A stretch of DNA of 64,000 bases from Ectobacillus sp042610425. GTDB lineage: Bacteria > Bacillota > Bacilli > Bacillales > Bacillaceae_G. Made by a program: the position numbers and the translations under genes. Under the pieces are notes generated by a model. The model was not told where the DNA came from. It made no database searches and saw nothing but the letters and a program-made list of their open reading frames with translations. Every line of letters starts with the position of its first letter. Position 1 is the first letter of the stretch. The stretch lies in contig NZ_JBGJZM010000002.1 of NCBI RefSeq assembly GCF_042610425.1, forward strand, positions 506,296 through 570,295, given 5' to 3'. Shown here one piece after another: positions 8,295-18,434 of the stretch.

Positions 8295-9215
8295 CTACTT
8301 ATTAAATTGATGAATAAGCTGGATAGCAACTGGACCAAGGATAACAATAAAGAGACTCGGAAAGATAAAAAACACTAAAGGGAACAAGATTTTGATAGGA
8401 GCCTTCATGGCAGTTTCTTCTGCTTTTTGACGTCTGCGGTCCCTGACATCCACAGTAAGAATGCGAAGCACCTGCACCATTCCGACACCTAGCTTCTCCG
8501 CTCGCAATACACTATTGATAAAGGAGGAAACTTCCTCTACATCCAAACGATCTCGTACGCCCATTAATGCTTCTTTGCGGGTTAGGCCCAGCCGCAATTC
8601 CTCAAGGCAGCGACGGAATTCCTTGGCGAGTACACCATCTTGTTTTCCGATTACTTTACTTAGCGCAGAATCAAAACCTAAGCCTGCTTCAAGACTTACC
8701 GATAATAAATCAACGAAATCCGGTAATTCCTTCGACGCACGTTTTTTACGCTCTACCATTTTCATTTTTATGTAATAGCGCGGTAAAACAATACCAATCA
8801 CTGATCCTATGAATGGAAAAATAATTAATGACGTACCTTGAAAGCCTAGTAATAATCCATAAAAAAGGAGTACAAGAGGCATTCCAATCAGAAAAGCCAA
8901 CTGAACCATTCGATAATCGGCTGATTTCATGTGAAAAGGATTACCTGCTTGAACTAATTGCTTATCCAGCTTTTCTGCTTGTTTGCTTGGCAATCGTTTG
9001 GACAAACTTTTTTTTGCTTCCATCCAGAGAGGCAAGAAAACACGGTGTCGAAAGGATTCCTTATTCCTTTTCTCTTCGAGATCTGCATGATTTGTTTCAT
9101 TCTCACCTAGTAAATGCTCCATTCGATGCTTTACTTGATTCTTTTTGTCCATTGGAATGAACAGCACTCCAAATACAAAGAAGAAAATGGCGAAAAAAAA
9201 GGCTGTATATAGCAT
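8295..9215 (-). CDS. tadC: Tad pilus inner-membrane platform protein TadC
   Basis: Type II secretion F-domain protein that with TadB forms the membrane platform of the Tad/Flp pilus machine. 306 residues: an N-terminal TM (AFFFAIFFFVFGVLFI), a charged stretch, two TM segments around residues 105-155, the T2SSF domain with the family motif ELPDFVDLLSVSLEAGLGFD and the turn RRCLEELRLGLTRKEAL, and a C-terminal hydrophobic helix. Four nucleotides after tadB, in the same operon. It is the last gene of the Tad cluster. Confidence 0.88.
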   Translation of the reverse strand: MLYTAFFFAIFFFVFGVLFIPMDKKNQVKHRMEHLLGENETNHADLEEKRNKESFRHRVFLPLWMEAKKSLSKRLPSKQAEKLDKQLVQAGNPFHMKSADYRMVQLAFLIGMPLVLLFYGLLLGFQGTSLIIFPFIGSVIGIVLPRYYIKMKMVERKKRASKELPDFVDLLSVSLEAGLGFDSALSKVIGKQDGVLAKEFRRCLEELRLGLTRKEALMGVRDRLDVEEVSSFINSVLRAEKLGVGMVQVLRILTVDVRDRRRQKAEETAMKAPIKILFPLVFFIFPSLFIVILGPVAIQLIHQFNK

Positions 9216-9219
9216 ATTA

Positions 9220-10212
9220 CTACACCTCTATTTTAATAATCTTTTGAATCAGCAAAAATCCTAATATACCCGATCCAAGTGCAGCAGACAATAGCACGAT
9301 GCCAATCTTATCTGTAAAAAATAGTCCGATATAAGAAGGCTGGATCATATATAATAATGTACCTAAGGCAAATGGAAGGATTCCAATCACAACCCCCGAC
9401 ATCCTACCTTGAGCAGTGAGTGTCTTAATTTGAGCTTGGATTTTTTGTCTTTCTCGAATCGTATCAACTATAATGCTCAAAACGGTTGCCAAATTCCCGC
9501 CAACCTGTCTTTGTATCAAAATTGCCTGGATCATTATATCCAGATCCTTGCTGGGCACTCTTTCATATAAATGATGAAGAGTATCTTCCATACCAATTCC
9601 ATATTGCATTTCTTTAAGTACGATTTCCATTTCTTTATTCATCGGATAAGAAGATTCCTCTGCTACAGATTTTAATGCTTGATTAAAACTATAACCTGCT
9701 CGCATCGAACTAATAATCGTTGTAATCATATCCTGCAGCTGATCATTAAATTTACGAATCCGTTTGTTTCTTTTAAAACTCAATAATAACTTTGGATACA
9801 AGAACCCTGCAGTAAACCCAATCGCTACAACCAATAGCTGGCCCGTGATTAAATAAAGAATTCCGCCGAAAATGATTCCAAAAAGCCAACGAAATACTAC
9901 ATATTCCCCTGACGACCAACTAGCCCCGGCACTTTCGAGCAGCTGCTCTACTTTTACATTGGTTTTCCTTTTATTCATTAGCTTTTTCATTCGATTGTTG
10001 TACATTTTTATCATGTTCTTTATGCTAATGATTTTCTGCTTTTTCCCTTGCTTCACGTCTAGTTTTTCTGGTTGAGGATCCTCGATTAAATAAAAATGCA
10101 AACGTTTTTCCAATTGTTTGTTTTTTTGTGCAAATAGCTGAAGTAAGAAGAAAAAATGGAAGAAAACAAGCAATGAAAATAATAGAAAATAGTATATATT
10201 TATGGTAAACAC
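9220..10212 (-). CDS. tadB: Tad pilus inner-membrane platform protein TadB
   Basis: T2SSF-domain platform protein paired with TadC. About 330 residues: an N-terminal TM (YYFLLFSLLVFFHFFFLL), a basic linker, two TM helices (residues about 105-140), the cytosolic F domain (FNDQLQDMITTIISSMRAGY followed by ALKSVAEESSYPMNKEME) with the conserved QRQVGGNLATVL motif, and two C-terminal TM helices. GTG at 10212 is chosen because the ATG three codons upstream abuts its GGAGG; either start overlaps or nearly overlaps the end of tadA, indicating translational coupling. Confidence 0.88.
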   Translation of the reverse strand: MFTINIYYFLLFSLLVFFHFFFLLQLFAQKNKQLEKRLHFYLIEDPQPEKLDVKQGKKQKIISIKNMIKMYNNRMKKLMNKRKTNVKVEQLLESAGASWSSGEYVVFRWLFGIIFGGILYLITGQLLVVAIGFTAGFLYPKLLLSFKRNKRIRKFNDQLQDMITTIISSMRAGYSFNQALKSVAEESSYPMNKEMEIVLKEMQYGIGMEDTLHHLYERVPSKDLDIMIQAILIQRQVGGNLATVLSIIVDTIRERQKIQAQIKTLTAQGRMSGVVIGILPFALGTLLYMIQPSYIGLFFTDKIGIVLLSAALGSGILGFLLIQKIIKIEV

Positions 10213-10217
10213 GCAAA

Positions 10218-11819
<1,602 letters not shown>

Positions 11820-11821
11820 TC

Positions 11822-12652
11822 CTACTCTCTCCTTTTTTGCCTATTTGCTGATAGCATCTTTTCCAGTATTGTCTTTTTTTTTGGCATTGCCATTGGCTCA
11901 TTCGAATCTAGATGCTCAGCAACTTTAAATATTGCTTTGGAAAGATCACAGCTTGGTTGATTAATAACAAAAGGAATTCCAAGATTTAACGATTTTGAAG
12001 CTACCTGAAAATTATTTGGAATAAAGTAGAGATGTTCAATTTGTAAAATTTGCGGTACTTGGTCTGCTTGAATGACACTTTCCATTGTAGATCGATTTAA
12101 AACGACTTTAACCTTTTCATGCATTTCCAAAGTTTGAAGGATTTGCAGCATTCGTTTCGTGTTTTTAATAGAAATTAGTTCCAGTGTCGTTAAGAGAAGG
12201 ATTACATCTGCTTTTTCGATTAACGTGAGCGTTTGGTCATTTATTCCGACCCCAGTATCGACAATAAGATAGTGATAATCCTCTAGAATGAATTGCGATA
12301 CTTTGTCGATAATTTCCGGCGTAATTAAATCAGCCAATTCCGGTCTTTTCGGGGCTGACAAAACACGGACACCACTTGTATGTTTGTACATATAATTATT
12401 TAAACTGAACGAATCTAATATCTCCATCCTTTCAGCAACATCACTGATAGAAAAGGAAGATTCAAGATCCATGGCTACATTTACATCTCCGAATTGGAAG
12501 TCACCGTCCATTAATGCAATCTGCAACTTTTTTTTGTATAAAGCAATCGCGAGATTAACAGCTAAAGTTGTTTTACCCACTCCGCCTTTTGCACTGCAAA
12601 TGACAACCATTTTTCCTTTCCGGCTTTGTTTCTGTATACCCGGAGCTACCAT
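11822..12652 (-). CDS. tadZ: Tad pilus localisation ATPase TadZ/CpaE (MinD/ParA-like)
   Basis: 276 residues of the MinD/ParA superfamily, which place the Tad machine at its cell site. The deviant Walker A motif CSAKGGVGKTT lies near residues 19-29, the A' region gives ALMDGDFQFGDVNVAMDL, and the Walker B-like strand is YLIVDTGVG. The N-terminal receiver-like domain present in Gram-negative CpaE is absent; only about 15 basic residues precede the ATPase. The C-terminus is basic (KKKTILEKMLSANRQKRRE). Start ATG at 12652 abuts the cpaB stop, so translation is coupled. Confidence 0.88.
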   Translation of the reverse strand: MVAPGIQKQSRKGKMVVICSAKGGVGKTTLAVNLAIALYKKKLQIALMDGDFQFGDVNVAMDLESSFSISDVAERMEILDSFSLNNYMYKHTSGVRVLSAPKRPELADLITPEIIDKVSQFILEDYHYLIVDTGVGINDQTLTLIEKADVILLLTTLELISIKNTKRMLQILQTLEMHEKVKVVLNRSTMESVIQADQVPQILQIEHLYFIPNNFQVASKSLNLGIPFVINQPSCDLSKAIFKVAEHLDSNEPMAMPKKKTILEKMLSANRQKRRE

Positions 12653-13324
12653 TTACGACCCCTCCACTTTTGTTTCAGCAGTTTTCATCTTGCTATGTAA
12701 AACATAATTAAGAACCCCTTTTCTTGCAGCTTTAATCAAATTTACTGCGTCCTTCTGCTGAACCTCAACTGTTATTGAATCATACTCGACGGATGCATCT
12801 GTTGTTTTCATTTGTTTTCCAACTGCCAAAACCCTTACATTTTCCTGTAAAACCATTGTATCAGCACGCTTTGTAGTATCTCCATCCAAGGAAGGTCCTG
12901 TATAAACAATATCAATCGTATCTTCAGGCTTAATCATATTTGCAACTGTTTCTATTTTCCCTCCTGGAATGGTTACTGCCCGATCATCGCTTTTAAGCTT
13001 CCCTGCTATTGTAGTGGCTGCCTCTAATGATTGAAGATGGTGTTTTAAAATCACTTCATCTGTTGCAATATCGTCTGCTGAATATTGTCCAATGATACCT
13101 GAGGCGTCCTGAACTGCATCGGCATTAACACTCTTTGCAGGGATATTTATTTTCTTCAGCATTTTGGCTGTAATTTGCTGATCCTTTTTAATAGGTACAG
13201 CTGCTGCGACAACAGATTTCATCTGGCCGGACTGCTGTGATAATTGATTCGTATATTGATAAAAAAGAAGTGTTGCCAACCCAGCCATGACGATTGAAAT
13301 CAAAAATATTGTCTTTTTTTTCAT
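12653..13324 (-). CDS. cpaB: Tad pilus assembly protein CpaB/RcpC (SAF domain)
   Basis: 223 residues with an N-terminal TM/signal segment (KTIFLISIVMAGLATLLFYQY), the SAF domain (AAVPIKKDQQITAKMLKKIN), and the RcpC-type beta region (DRAVTIPGGKIETVANMIKP, DTIDIVYTGPS). In Gram-negative bacteria this protein interacts with the secretin; here, in a monoderm with no outer membrane, it must act at the membrane-wall interface. It lies between the TadG-like and TadZ genes with gaps of 11 and 0 nt. Confidence 0.87.
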   Translation of the reverse strand: MKKKTIFLISIVMAGLATLLFYQYTNQLSQQSGQMKSVVAAAVPIKKDQQITAKMLKKINIPAKSVNADAVQDASGIIGQYSADDIATDEVILKHHLQSLEAATTIAGKLKSDDRAVTIPGGKIETVANMIKPEDTIDIVYTGPSLDGDTTKRADTMVLQENVRVLAVGKQMKTTDASVEYDSITVEVQQKDAVNLIKAARKGVLNYVLHSKMKTAETKVEGS

Positions 13325-13335
13325 CTAACATTCTC

Positions 13336-14280
13336 CTATTCCACTAGCCGGGCCATATATGCTCCTCTGTTTAGACTTCCAGCTTCATATGTTCCGATAT
13401 CGACGCGTTCAATAAATTCTCCATTAATAGATGTATCCTTGGAGCTCATTGGATCTAGTAAATAAAAAAAGGCAAACCCGGTTACGGTGATACTATCTAT
13501 TACTTGACCATTTGAACTATTTGTTTTATAGACAATAACAGGAACGATTCGATCACAATTTCGAACCGTAATATCCCCACTGGGATTCGGGCATTTATTG
13601 ATACGATAATTGACGCTATCCTGTGTTTCACCTGCGATATTTCCTGTTTGCGTAGGCACAACATCACCGACTGAAACAATCTTGTCATAGCCGTATTTTA
13701 ATGTATCTCCATAAGTACGCGCACCAGGACCTGCCAGTGCTAAAATTCCAAAATTCCCGGTCGACGAATCTCCTGCACCAACTTTAAGTGAAACGGTTTG
13801 ACCATATGTAATTGCTGTGGATTCGTCAATACCCAGAGGGATAACACCAAGTAATCTACCAATTGGATCAAGCTTTGCCGTGGCACTTTCTTGCACCGTC
13901 ATGCTATTAAAGCCTAAAATTTTAGCAAATAGTAAAGGTACTGCTTTTTTTAATGAAACCCGAACTTGCTGGTCCATTGTAATTTGGAGATTTTGTAAGC
14001 TAGATTGTTCTTGATAAGACGATAGAATGGTACCTACGACATCTTGTACTCGTGCAGGATCCCCATTAGGCAGCTCTTGGGCACCGGACAATGCAGCGGT
14101 CGTTGCTATTTTTTTCAAGTCACTCTTTTCCTTGTAAACCATACCAATATCGACAACAAGTCCAACCATGCCAAAGATCAATACCATCGAAAATGCAAAA
14201 AGGACGATTATATTTCCTTTTTCACTTCGCAATAAAGAAATGGTTCCTTTTTTTATTGTTGCTAAGTCCCTTTGATCCAT
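13336..14280 (-). CDS. TadG-like pseudopilin/von Willebrand-less surface protein
   Basis: 314 residues. It starts with a basic stretch and the TadE/TadG-type hydrophobic segment GNIIVLFAFSMVLIFGMVGL with a Glu five before it (SEKGN), followed by VVDIGMVYKEKSDLKKIATT, the family motif in which a D-x-G-x-x-Y helix leads to AALSGAQELPNG. The remainder is a beta-rich extracellular region with three cysteines. No full vWA MIDAS motif is visible, so it is shorter than classical TadG. It is presumably a minor pilin or tip/anchor component. Nineteen nucleotides downstream of tadE. Confidence 0.78.
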   Translation of the reverse strand: MDQRDLATIKKGTISLLRSEKGNIIVLFAFSMVLIFGMVGLVVDIGMVYKEKSDLKKIATTAALSGAQELPNGDPARVQDVVGTILSSYQEQSSLQNLQITMDQQVRVSLKKAVPLLFAKILGFNSMTVQESATAKLDPIGRLLGVIPLGIDESTAITYGQTVSLKVGAGDSSTGNFGILALAGPGARTYGDTLKYGYDKIVSVGDVVPTQTGNIAGETQDSVNYRINKCPNPSGDITVRNCDRIVPVIVYKTNSSNGQVIDSITVTGFAFFYLLDPMSSKDTSINGEFIERVDIGTYEAGSLNRGAYMARLVE

Positions 14281-14299
14281 CTTCTTTTCCTCCTTATTT

Positions 14300-14749
14300 T
14301 TAATCTACACGTATTGTGGATTGTGTCTGAAGGTTGTAAGGAGATAGAAATTGGTCAAATACCGGCGTGATGTCAGCCATCGGATAAGATAAAGTAACTG
14401 TCGTATAGCTCCCGGATATACGTGAAGCTTGATCAGGAGTAATAGTAATTCTAATATTGGCCGGATGACGTACTGTCGATTGATTTTGTACATATTGAAT
14501 GATGTCGGCATCCGTTTTGCCGAGGCCTGCCAGGCGGGAGGCTTCTTGTGCAGTCATGTTTAAGCTCAAATAAGTAAAGAGCACAAAGCCAAGATTAATC
14601 ATACCAACCAGCATTAGTAAAAAGATGGGAACAATAAGTGCAAATTCCACAAGTGACTGCCCATGCTCCTGCTTGGCAAGCTTTACAAATTTTTTACCAT
14701 AACACCACTCTCCCTTCGAGGAAAAAGGCGAAAATGGCACCTGCTGCAA
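14300..14749 (-). CDS. tadE: TadE-family minor pseudopilin; start uncertain
   Basis: The TadE motif is clear: EHGQSLVEFALIVPIFLLML, a Gly-Gln processing region with Glu at +5 and a hydrophobic helix as in prepilins, followed by a short extracellular domain. The only in-frame starts (ATG 14749, GTG 14740) lie about 50 nt inside the prepilin peptidase gene. A better placed ATG at about 14700 runs out of frame after six codons because of a six-A run; one additional A would put it exactly in frame. Either the genes overlap, the true start is unusual, or there is a homopolymer sequencing error. The product after the motif is not in doubt. Confidence 0.82.
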   Translation of the reverse strand: MQQVPFSPFSSKGEWCYGKKFVKLAKQEHGQSLVEFALIVPIFLLMLVGMINLGFVLFTYLSLNMTAQEASRLAGLGKTDADIIQYVQNQSTVRHPANIRITITPDQASRISGSYTTVTLSYPMADITPVFDQFLSPYNLQTQSTIRVD

Positions 14750-15203
14750 TGGCCACCCCGTAAGGATATGTGACTTGTCTATTAAACAGGTACGACATTT
14801 GTTGCTTGTTTTTTATCCCGTACAGAAAGAGCGTAACTTTTTTTAACATCCCTTTTCCAACTGCAATGATGATTAGCGCAATGAGTCCTCCGATGACTCC
14901 CATATAAATCCCGGTATAAATTACAAATACCCATCCTTTAAAAGCCCCTACTAATGCAAGAAGTTTTACATCTCCTGCTCCTATCCCGCCCAGAAAAAAA
15001 GGAACGATCAATAATCCTAACCCTGTAAAAAACCCAATAAGGGAAACGTACAATCCTTCTACACCGTTAAAAATGAGGTGAGTAAAAATAGCGACTAGCA
15101 GGACAGGGTAAATAACCCTATTGTATATTTTTCTGCTTTTAAGATCTGTATACACCGATATCACAAGCGTCATGATTAATAGTAGATTAAGGAACATATA
15201 CAT
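14694..15203 (-). CDS. tadV: Prepilin peptidase, A24 (TadV/CpaA) family
   Basis: Integral-membrane aspartyl protease that cleaves Flp and TadE/G leader peptides. 169 residues and about six TM helices, matching the short TadV/CpaA class that lacks the methylase domain. Both catalytic aspartates are present: D20 in SVYTDLKSRKIYN and D79 in GGIGAGDVKLLA (the G-x-G-D motif). It lies between the pilin gene and tadE; a hairpin upstream (15238-15264) may make its expression lower than that of the pilin. Confidence 0.92.
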   Translation of the reverse strand: MYMFLNLLLIMTLVISVYTDLKSRKIYNRVIYPVLLVAIFTHLIFNGVEGLYVSLIGFFTGLGLLIVPFFLGGIGAGDVKLLALVGAFKGWVFVIYTGIYMGVIGGLIALIIIAVGKGMLKKVTLFLYGIKNKQQMSYLFNRQVTYPYGVAIAAGAIFAFFLEGRVVLW

Positions 15204-15237
15204 ATCTCCTATGTTAAAAAATGGACTTTTTTAAAAT

Positions 15238-15264
15238 AGCTCTGCAACAACATGTCGCAGAGCT
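15238..15264 (-). terminator. Hairpin between flp and the prepilin peptidase gene
   Basis: AGCTCTGC (15238-15245) and GCAGAGCT (15257-15264) pair perfectly; the minus-strand continuation is TATTTTAAA. Probably a partial terminator or processing site that keeps the abundant pilin mRNA in excess over the machinery genes. Confidence 0.65.
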
Positions 15265-15315
15265 TTTATCATATCTATCTAATTCGGTACTATTTTTCAA
15301 TTAAAGAAACATTCA

Positions 15316-15483
15316 TTAAGGATTTACTTGACTATTTACATTTTCAAACAATTTAGTAATTTTTGGACCAAATACGAGTAATACTGTTACTACTCCCGCT
15401 GCAATCAAGCCTAAAATTAATCCATACTCGGTCATACCTTGTCCTTCTTCTTCTAAAAATAACTCTTTTAACTTTTTCATCAT
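15316..15483 (-). CDS. flp: Flp-type major pilin
   Basis: 55-residue prepilin, too short for most gene finders. Basic leader (MMKKLKELFLEEEGQ), then the processing and polymerisation motif GQGMTEYGLILGLIAAG, in which the Glu-Tyr pair of Flp pilins is kept, then a hydrophobic helix and a short tail ending SQVNP. Start 15483 (or the adjacent ATG at 15480) follows a GGGGGAAG ribosome-binding site. It is the second gene after the c-di-GMP riboswitch, directly behind the DUF192 gene, and is followed by a hairpin. Confidence 0.93.
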   Translation of the reverse strand: MMKKLKELFLEEEGQGMTEYGLILGLIAAGVVTVLLVFGPKITKLFENVNSQVNP

Positions 15484-15502
15484 GTTTACTTCCCCCTTAC
15501 TT

Positions 15503-15847
15503 TTATTTTAGTAGTTTTACGATTTGTCCTCTTTGAATGCTGTTTAACCGGATGCTACCACTCTCTAATTCAATAACTGAAGTAGCCGTTGAAAACTTTT
15601 TTCCTATTTTTCCAGGCTGCAGATGTTCTTCCATTCCAACAATTCTCCAATCTTTGTCGATATACAGGACATCAATTGGAAATTTCATAAAAAACGTATG
15701 GATTGCATTACAAGGATAAAGATAAAGACCGGAACCCGAGGATAATTCCTGCCTAAACATCAAACCTTTTAACCTTTTAAAAAAGGTATTCGCAGATTCG
15801 ATCGATTCGGCAATGTTTTGAGCATTCTCTAGGTTGACCAATCGCAA
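15503..15847 (-). CDS. DUF192 domain protein, first gene of the Tad operon
   Basis: 114 residues with the DUF192 signature: RLKGLMFRQEL, then LYLYPCNAIHTFFMKFPIDV, then VIELESGSIRLNSIQRGQIV. DUF192 is a small beta fold of unknown biochemical role that often accompanies Tad loci. No signal peptide is seen here, although many relatives are exported. Start is TTG at 15847, 7 nt after AAGGAGGTGG. It is the first gene downstream of the riboswitch terminator and 19 nt before flp, so both are under c-di-GMP control. Confidence 0.83.
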   Translation of the reverse strand: MRLVNLENAQNIAESIESANTFFKRLKGLMFRQELSSGSGLYLYPCNAIHTFFMKFPIDVLYIDKDWRIVGMEEHLQPGKIGKKFSTATSVIELESGSIRLNSIQRGQIVKLLK

Positions 15848-15865
15848 ACTACCACCACCTCCTTA

Positions 15866-16045
15866 AAATAAAAACAACCCCGCCATCTACCGAAGCGGGG
15901 GTGAAAAAACATGCTTAAATCCACACAAATATTGCGTGCGCCCATCTTTCGGTAGCTGGCTGACATTGCGATTTACGCTTTAGTCCCTATAGCTTTGCGT
16001 CACTGGTTTTCACCAGGTTTGCCATTATCGAGATTTTGCATTTTT
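15866..16045 (-). promoter_or_regulatory. c-di-GMP-I (GEMM) riboswitch with intrinsic terminator controlling the Tad pilus operon
   Basis: On the minus strand, ATGGCAAACC, the CTGGTGAAAACCAG hairpin with its GAAA tetraloop, the invariant GACGCAAAGC, the receptor side ACTAAAG and the closing AGCCAGCTACCGAAAG are all present in GEMM-I order (aptamer about 15948-16035). About 50 nt on, CCCCGC (15900-15895) pairs with GCGGGG (15883-15878), followed by TTGTTTTTATTTT, an intrinsic terminator. The terminator's CTTCGGTAG is complementary to the aptamer's CTACCGAAAG, giving an antiterminator that competes with P1; this predicts an OFF switch (inference). Confidence 0.9.
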
Positions 16046-16287
16046 TTAAACAAAACCGATAATCTATTAATTTAATTAAATTATATGAATTATATATAAG
16101 CATGTCTACACATTTACACAATTTTTATATTTGTTTTCTTATTTATTTTCTTATTTTTTGATTTTATAAAAATTACTTAGGCCTTCATTACCATAAAATC
16201 TATTCTTAAAATCGATAAAAATTTATTGTAAATCGATAAATAACTTGTTAAAATCAAAAGAAAAAATACATAAGTGAGGTGCTTTTT

Positions 16288-16767
16288 ATGAAACCAGAAA
16301 CACTATTTTTAAAGTTAGTTGTTATTCTTTTGGGTTTTCCAGTTCTTGCTTTGTGCATATTTTTGGTACCTGAGTTAGCTACTATTGCAGCAAAATTACT
16401 TCCAGAGGTTGATTATATAAAATACCCGGTTTCTTTCATTTTTGATGCATCAGCAATACCTTTTTACTTTGCTTTATATCAGGCTTTCAAACTTTTGCTC
16501 TATATTGACAAAAATAAAGCCTTTTCCGAATTATCTGTTATAGCCTTAAAGAAAATAAAACACTGCGCCATCACAATCAGCATCTTGCATGTGCTAGTCT
16601 TGCCGCTCTTCTATCTCTTTGCGGATAAAGATGATGCCCCGGGTGTCATTTTTATCGGATTGGTTGTTCCTTTTGCTTCAGTGGTGATTGCAGTCTTTGC
16701 TGCTGTTCTTCAAAAGCTATTAAAAAATGCCATTGATATAAAATCAGAAAATGATTTAACGATATGA
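16288..16767 (+). CDS. DUF2975 family membrane protein
   Basis: 159 residues with four hydrophobic helices (VVILLGFPVLALCIFLVP; YPVSFIFDASAIPFYFALY; ITISILHVLVLPLFYLF; LVVPFASVVIAVFAAVL) and the characteristic FKLLLYIDKNKAFSELSVIA linker of DUF2975. These proteins nearly always precede a tiny XRE regulator, as here (16778). ATG at 16288 is chosen because GAGGTG lies 6 nt upstream. Function unknown; probably a sensor or partner of the regulator. It is expressed divergently from the Tad operon. Confidence 0.8.
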   Translation: MKPETLFLKLVVILLGFPVLALCIFLVPELATIAAKLLPEVDYIKYPVSFIFDASAIPFYFALYQAFKLLLYIDKNKAFSELSVIALKKIKHCAITISILHVLVLPLFYLFADKDDAPGVIFIGLVVPFASVVIAVFAAVLQKLLKNAIDIKSENDLTI

Positions 16768-16777
16768 GGTGAAAATA

Positions 16778-16999
16778 ATGGCAATTATAATCAATATTGA
16801 TGTGATGTTGGCTAAAAGGAAAATGAGCGTAACGGAACTTTCAGAGAAGGTTGGAATCACAATGGCAAATCTTTCTATATTGAAAAATGGTAAAGCAAAA
16901 GCGATTCGATTAACCACTTTAGAGGCAATTTGCAAGGCTTTAGAATGTCAGCCTGGGGATATTTTGGAATACAAAGGCGACGAAGACAATCAAAGGTAA
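16778..16999 (+). CDS. Small XRE-family transcriptional regulator (YozG-like)
   Basis: 73-residue single-domain helix-turn-helix protein: LAKRKMSVTELSEKVGITMA is helices 1-2, NLSILKNGKAKAIRLTTLEA the recognition region, and ICKALECQPGDILEYK the conserved tail of the YozG class. ATG at 16778 follows GAGGTG by 6 nt; the longer frame beginning at 16769 includes that site. Only 10 nt separate it from the DUF2975 gene, so the two form one unit that may also regulate the next gene. Confidence 0.85.
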   Translation: MAIIINIDVMLAKRKMSVTELSEKVGITMANLSILKNGKAKAIRLTTLEAICKALECQPGDILEYKGDEDNQR

Positions 17000-17070
17000 T
17001 AAAGTTTGGTTAATAAACATTGTAAAGGAAAGTAGAACTTAATAGGACAATGATTAGAGGAGGTATAAAT

Positions 17071-18318
17071 TTGAACATGAACAATTTGATTATTGAAAAT
17101 ATTGTAAACCCCCATGAGCTGGAGAGAATGTTTAGAAAAGACCCAAAAGCTTTTAAAAATTCATTCTCGCAAGCTTGGGAGCAAAACCCTGATTCGCAGG
17201 TTCTTTCCGTTTGGTATGAAAGATTGCATTTTAAGGAGACGACAACTACAAAAAAACCTTCCTTGCTTCAGAATGGTTTCATATTTATGTGCATTTTAGC
17301 CATTCTATCCGGGATAAGCGCTAGGATCATTTTCCATTTTGTCGAACAGCAAGCAATTGCTCCAATTAACCTTGCTTTCAGTATTCTTCCCTTTATTGCA
17401 GCCTATTTTGTATACAAAAATCGTCCCCCAAAAAACGTTCTTTATACCCTTTTCGTGTTGTTCCTAATCTCCGGGTTTTATCTTAATATGCTACCATTAA
17501 ATAATAAAGACAGTATTATCCTTGTTTATTTACACCTTCCCATATTCTTATGGGGATTGACAGGGCTTGCATTTACAGGAAATGAATATTCAAAAGGCAG
17601 CACAAGATTAGCCTATCTTAAATTTAATTTGGAATTTTGCATACTATACGCCAGCATGGCAATTAGCGGAATGCTGCTAGCAGCATTGACCATGCAGTTA
17701 TTTAGCTTTGTTGGCTTGAATATAAAAGACTTCTATTTTAGAAATGTCATTTTATTTGGTGCTGCCGGACTCGCTGTTGTGGCTACCCACCTTGTATCAA
17801 GCAATCTAAAACTTGCTAAGAATATTACACCATATTTAGCAAAAATTTTTAGTCCTCTTGTCCTAGCTACATTGTTGGTTTATCTTATAACGATTATTTG
17901 GGTCGGAAAAAACCCATTCTTGGACCGCAATTTCCTTATATCCTTCAACGGAATACTCCTTGGTGTATTGACCATCACCATATTTTCCATAACTGAAAGT
18001 GACACAGACGAGGAAAAGAACATTTCAGATTATATAAACTTTACCCTAATTGTTCTTGCCCTTATTATTGACAGTGTGGCTTTGTCAGCCATAGTGTTCA
18101 GACTTTCTTCTTATGGGATAACGCCCAACAGACTTGCTGTTTTAGGTGTAAACATACTTATCTGGGCAAATCTTATTTGGATCATGCTCTCCTATTTACG
18201 CTTTCTCCAAAACAAAACTGGACCTTTTGCCATCCAAGATGCCATCACTAAGTATTTACCGGTCTACGGACTTTGGGCAGCTTTCGTTACATTTACCTTT
18301 CCTTTCATTTTTAAATAG
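17071..18318 (+). CDS. Polytopic membrane protein (DUF4153-like)
   Basis: About 415 residues with a cytosolic N-terminus of about 70 and some eleven hydrophobic helices. The late segment SSYGITPNRLAVLGVNILIW resembles the conserved core of DUF4153 membrane proteins (Y-G-x-T-x-x-R-x-x). TTG at 17071, 6 nt after GGAGGT, is the best placed start, with ATG at 17077 as alternative. Third gene of the DUF2975/XRE unit, followed by a strong terminator. Role unknown. Confidence 0.65.
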   Translation: MNMNNLIIENIVNPHELERMFRKDPKAFKNSFSQAWEQNPDSQVLSVWYERLHFKETTTTKKPSLLQNGFIFMCILAILSGISARIIFHFVEQQAIAPINLAFSILPFIAAYFVYKNRPPKNVLYTLFVLFLISGFYLNMLPLNNKDSIILVYLHLPIFLWGLTGLAFTGNEYSKGSTRLAYLKFNLEFCILYASMAISGMLLAALTMQLFSFVGLNIKDFYFRNVILFGAAGLAVVATHLVSSNLKLAKNITPYLAKIFSPLVLATLLVYLITIIWVGKNPFLDRNFLISFNGILLGVLTITIFSITESDTDEEKNISDYINFTLIVLALIIDSVALSAIVFRLSSYGITPNRLAVLGVNILIWANLIWIMLSYLRFLQNKTGPFAIQDAITKYLPVYGLWAAFVTFTFPFIFK

Positions 18319-18370
18319 AAAGGCTCTATTTATGTAACAAAAGCATAGTCTCCTACTCAGTAATTTAAAC

Positions 18371-18414
18371 AAGCCAATATACCAAGCTTTATACATAACT
18401 TGGTATATTGGCTT
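18371..18414 (+). terminator. Strong intrinsic terminator after the DUF4153-like gene
   Basis: AAGCCAATATACCAAG (18371-18386) and CTTGGTATATTGGCTT (18399-18414) form a perfect 16-bp stem, followed by ATTATATTTTT. It lies just outside the left att repeat of the island. Confidence 0.9.
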
Positions 18415-18434
18415 ATTATATTTTTGTAACTAAC

